From: Flavobacteriales bacterium CG_4_9_14_3_um_filter_32_8
Lineage (GTDB): Bacteria > Bacteroidota > Bacteroidia > Flavobacteriales_E > Vicingaceae
DNA: 6,597 bases
Direction of reading: 5' to 3'
NCBI GenBank assembly: GCA_002790175.1
Contig: PFUQ01000049.1
Location: forward strand, 184 to 6,780
The notes under the pieces were generated by a model. That model was given only the letters and a program-made list of their open reading frames with translations, was not told the DNA's origin and did not search any database. Shown in pieces: positions 5,779-6,597 of this stretch. Positions within the stretch are counted from its first letter, which is position 1, and every line of letters begins with the position of its first letter. The position numbers and the translations under genes are program-made.

Positions 5779-6597
5779 TGCAATTACTTTCATTAAAACA
5801 CATATTATTTTTTTTAGGAGCCTTGTTCTTTTCTTTTCTGATAAACAGTATTATGTTGAGATTTGTAAAAACCTTAGGAATTAGAAATGATAAAGAAACA
5901 GTAATAAGATGGAGTGATCAGGTGAAACCTGCCCTTGGAGGATTAAGTTTTTACATCATTTTTTTGTTATCTATAACGCTTCACTCCTTCATTTTTTCTT
6001 ATTCTGGAAGTGCAATTGATTTTCAAATTACTGGAATTGTTGGTGCAACATCTTTAGGTTTTTTAATGGGATTGTCGGATGATGCCTACAATACCCGACC
6101 CATTTTAAAATTTTTAACTCAGGTTTTATGTGCTTTTATTCTAATTTATTCTCATACTTATATAAACATTTTTGAAAATGATATTTTTAACTATCTATTA
6201 ACTGTTATTTGGGTGGTAGGATTAATGAACTCAATCAATATGCTCGATAATATGGATGGAATAACAACTATTGTTGCTATCATCATTAGTTCTACTATTG
6301 TTGCAATTATGTTAATGAATAAAGAAACAGATAGTGTTGGAATGACCATTGTTATAGGTTTATTGGCTGCGTTATTAGGTTTTTTATACTTTAATTGGAA
6401 TCCTTCCAAAATGTATATGGGCGACACTGGTAGTCAATATTTAGGAGTCTTGTTAGCCGCTTTAAGTATAAAATATTTATGGAATCCAGTCACTACCGAA
6501 GAATTTTCAATTTCCAGACAATTTTTAATACCAATCATATCTTTTATTATTCCTATTGTTGATACAACTACTGTTGTAATTAAAAGAATAAGTAACG
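5778..6597 (+). CDS. WecA/MraY-family undecaprenyl-phosphate sugar-1-phosphate transferase (3' end outside window)
   Basis: A multi-pass membrane enzyme that should start glycan assembly by moving a sugar-1-phosphate (often GlcNAc-1-P or a relative) from a UDP-sugar to undecaprenyl phosphate. The frame is open for 273 codons to the window edge. Motifs of the PF00953 family are clear: KPALGGLSFY (50-59), GLSDDAYNTRP (98-108) with the DD pair at 101-102, GLMNSINMLDNMDGI (148-162) with N154, D157 and D160, FNWNPSKMYMGDTGSQYLG (205-223) with D216, and a late VDTTTVVIKRI (261-271). About eight or nine hydrophobic segments are visible. GTG 5778 shares its G with the TAG stop of rmlC, a one-base overlap typical of coupled genes. 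The next ATG in frame, 5853, would delete the first membrane helix, and an upstream in-frame stop sits at 5766-5768. An ATG-only gene search would miss or shorten this gene. Confidence 0.92.
   Translation, partial: MQLLSLKHILFFLGALFFSFLINSIMLRFVKTLGIRNDKETVIRWSDQVKPALGGLSFYIIFLLSITLHSFIFSYSGSAIDFQITGIVGATSLGFLMGLSDDAYNTRPILKFLTQVLCAFILIYSHTYINIFENDIFNYLLTVIWVVGLMNSINMLDNMDGITTIVAIIISSTIVAIMLMNKETDSVGMTIVIGLLAALLGFLYFNWNPSKMYMGDTGSQYLGVLLAALSIKYLWNPVTTEEFSISRQFLIPIISFIIPIVDTTTVVIKRISN

Noticed and set aside
6191..6427. Minus-strand frame of 78 residues
   Set aside because: It lies opposite the WecA-like gene, whose DNMDG and GDTGS motifs fall in this very stretch; it is a shadow frame.

Overview
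The window is A+T-rich, tightly packed and entirely plus-stranded. Most starts lack a clear Shine-Dalgarno and instead follow A-rich leaders. This, together with the style of the glycosyltransferase, the OPX lipoprotein and the Wzc-like kinase, points to a Bacteroidota bacterium, most likely of the Flavobacteriia type. That assignment is inference from protein style and base composition; no rRNA or marker gene is present.

Layout. Positions 2-103 hold the last 33 codons of an unidentified gene. Two bases later comes an open frame (106-615) holding only the C-terminal quarter or so of an AsnB-type asparagine synthase, without the glutaminase domain or the ATP-binding loop. It looks like a deletion or recombination remnant. 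From about 628 to 771 runs a cryptic array of about 20 degenerate 7-bp units, in two blocks whose phases differ. It is the most unusual thing in the window. The next gene, a GT4 glycosyltransferase (695-1975), has its only upstream ATG inside this array, so its first 25 codons are array sequence.

A compact operon for export and assembly of a surface polysaccharide follows: an OPX (Wza-like) outer-membrane lipoprotein (2030-2803), a fused Wzz/BY-kinase (Wzc-like, 2815-5229) with a tyrosine-rich tail, an RmlC-type dTDP-sugar 3,5-epimerase (5236-5778), and a WecA/MraY-family undecaprenyl-phosphate sugar-1-phosphate transferase. The last starts at a GTG sharing one base with the preceding stop (5778) and runs off the window end.

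Together the genes fit a Wzy-dependent capsule or exopolysaccharide pathway. The WecA-like enzyme would load the first sugar on the lipid carrier, the GT4 enzyme would add a further sugar, RmlC would help supply an L-rhamnose-type nucleotide sugar, and the Wza/Wzc pair would control chain length and export. No flippase, polymerase, phosphatase or rmlA/B/D gene lies in the window. No terminator, RNA gene, CRISPR array or IS element was seen.
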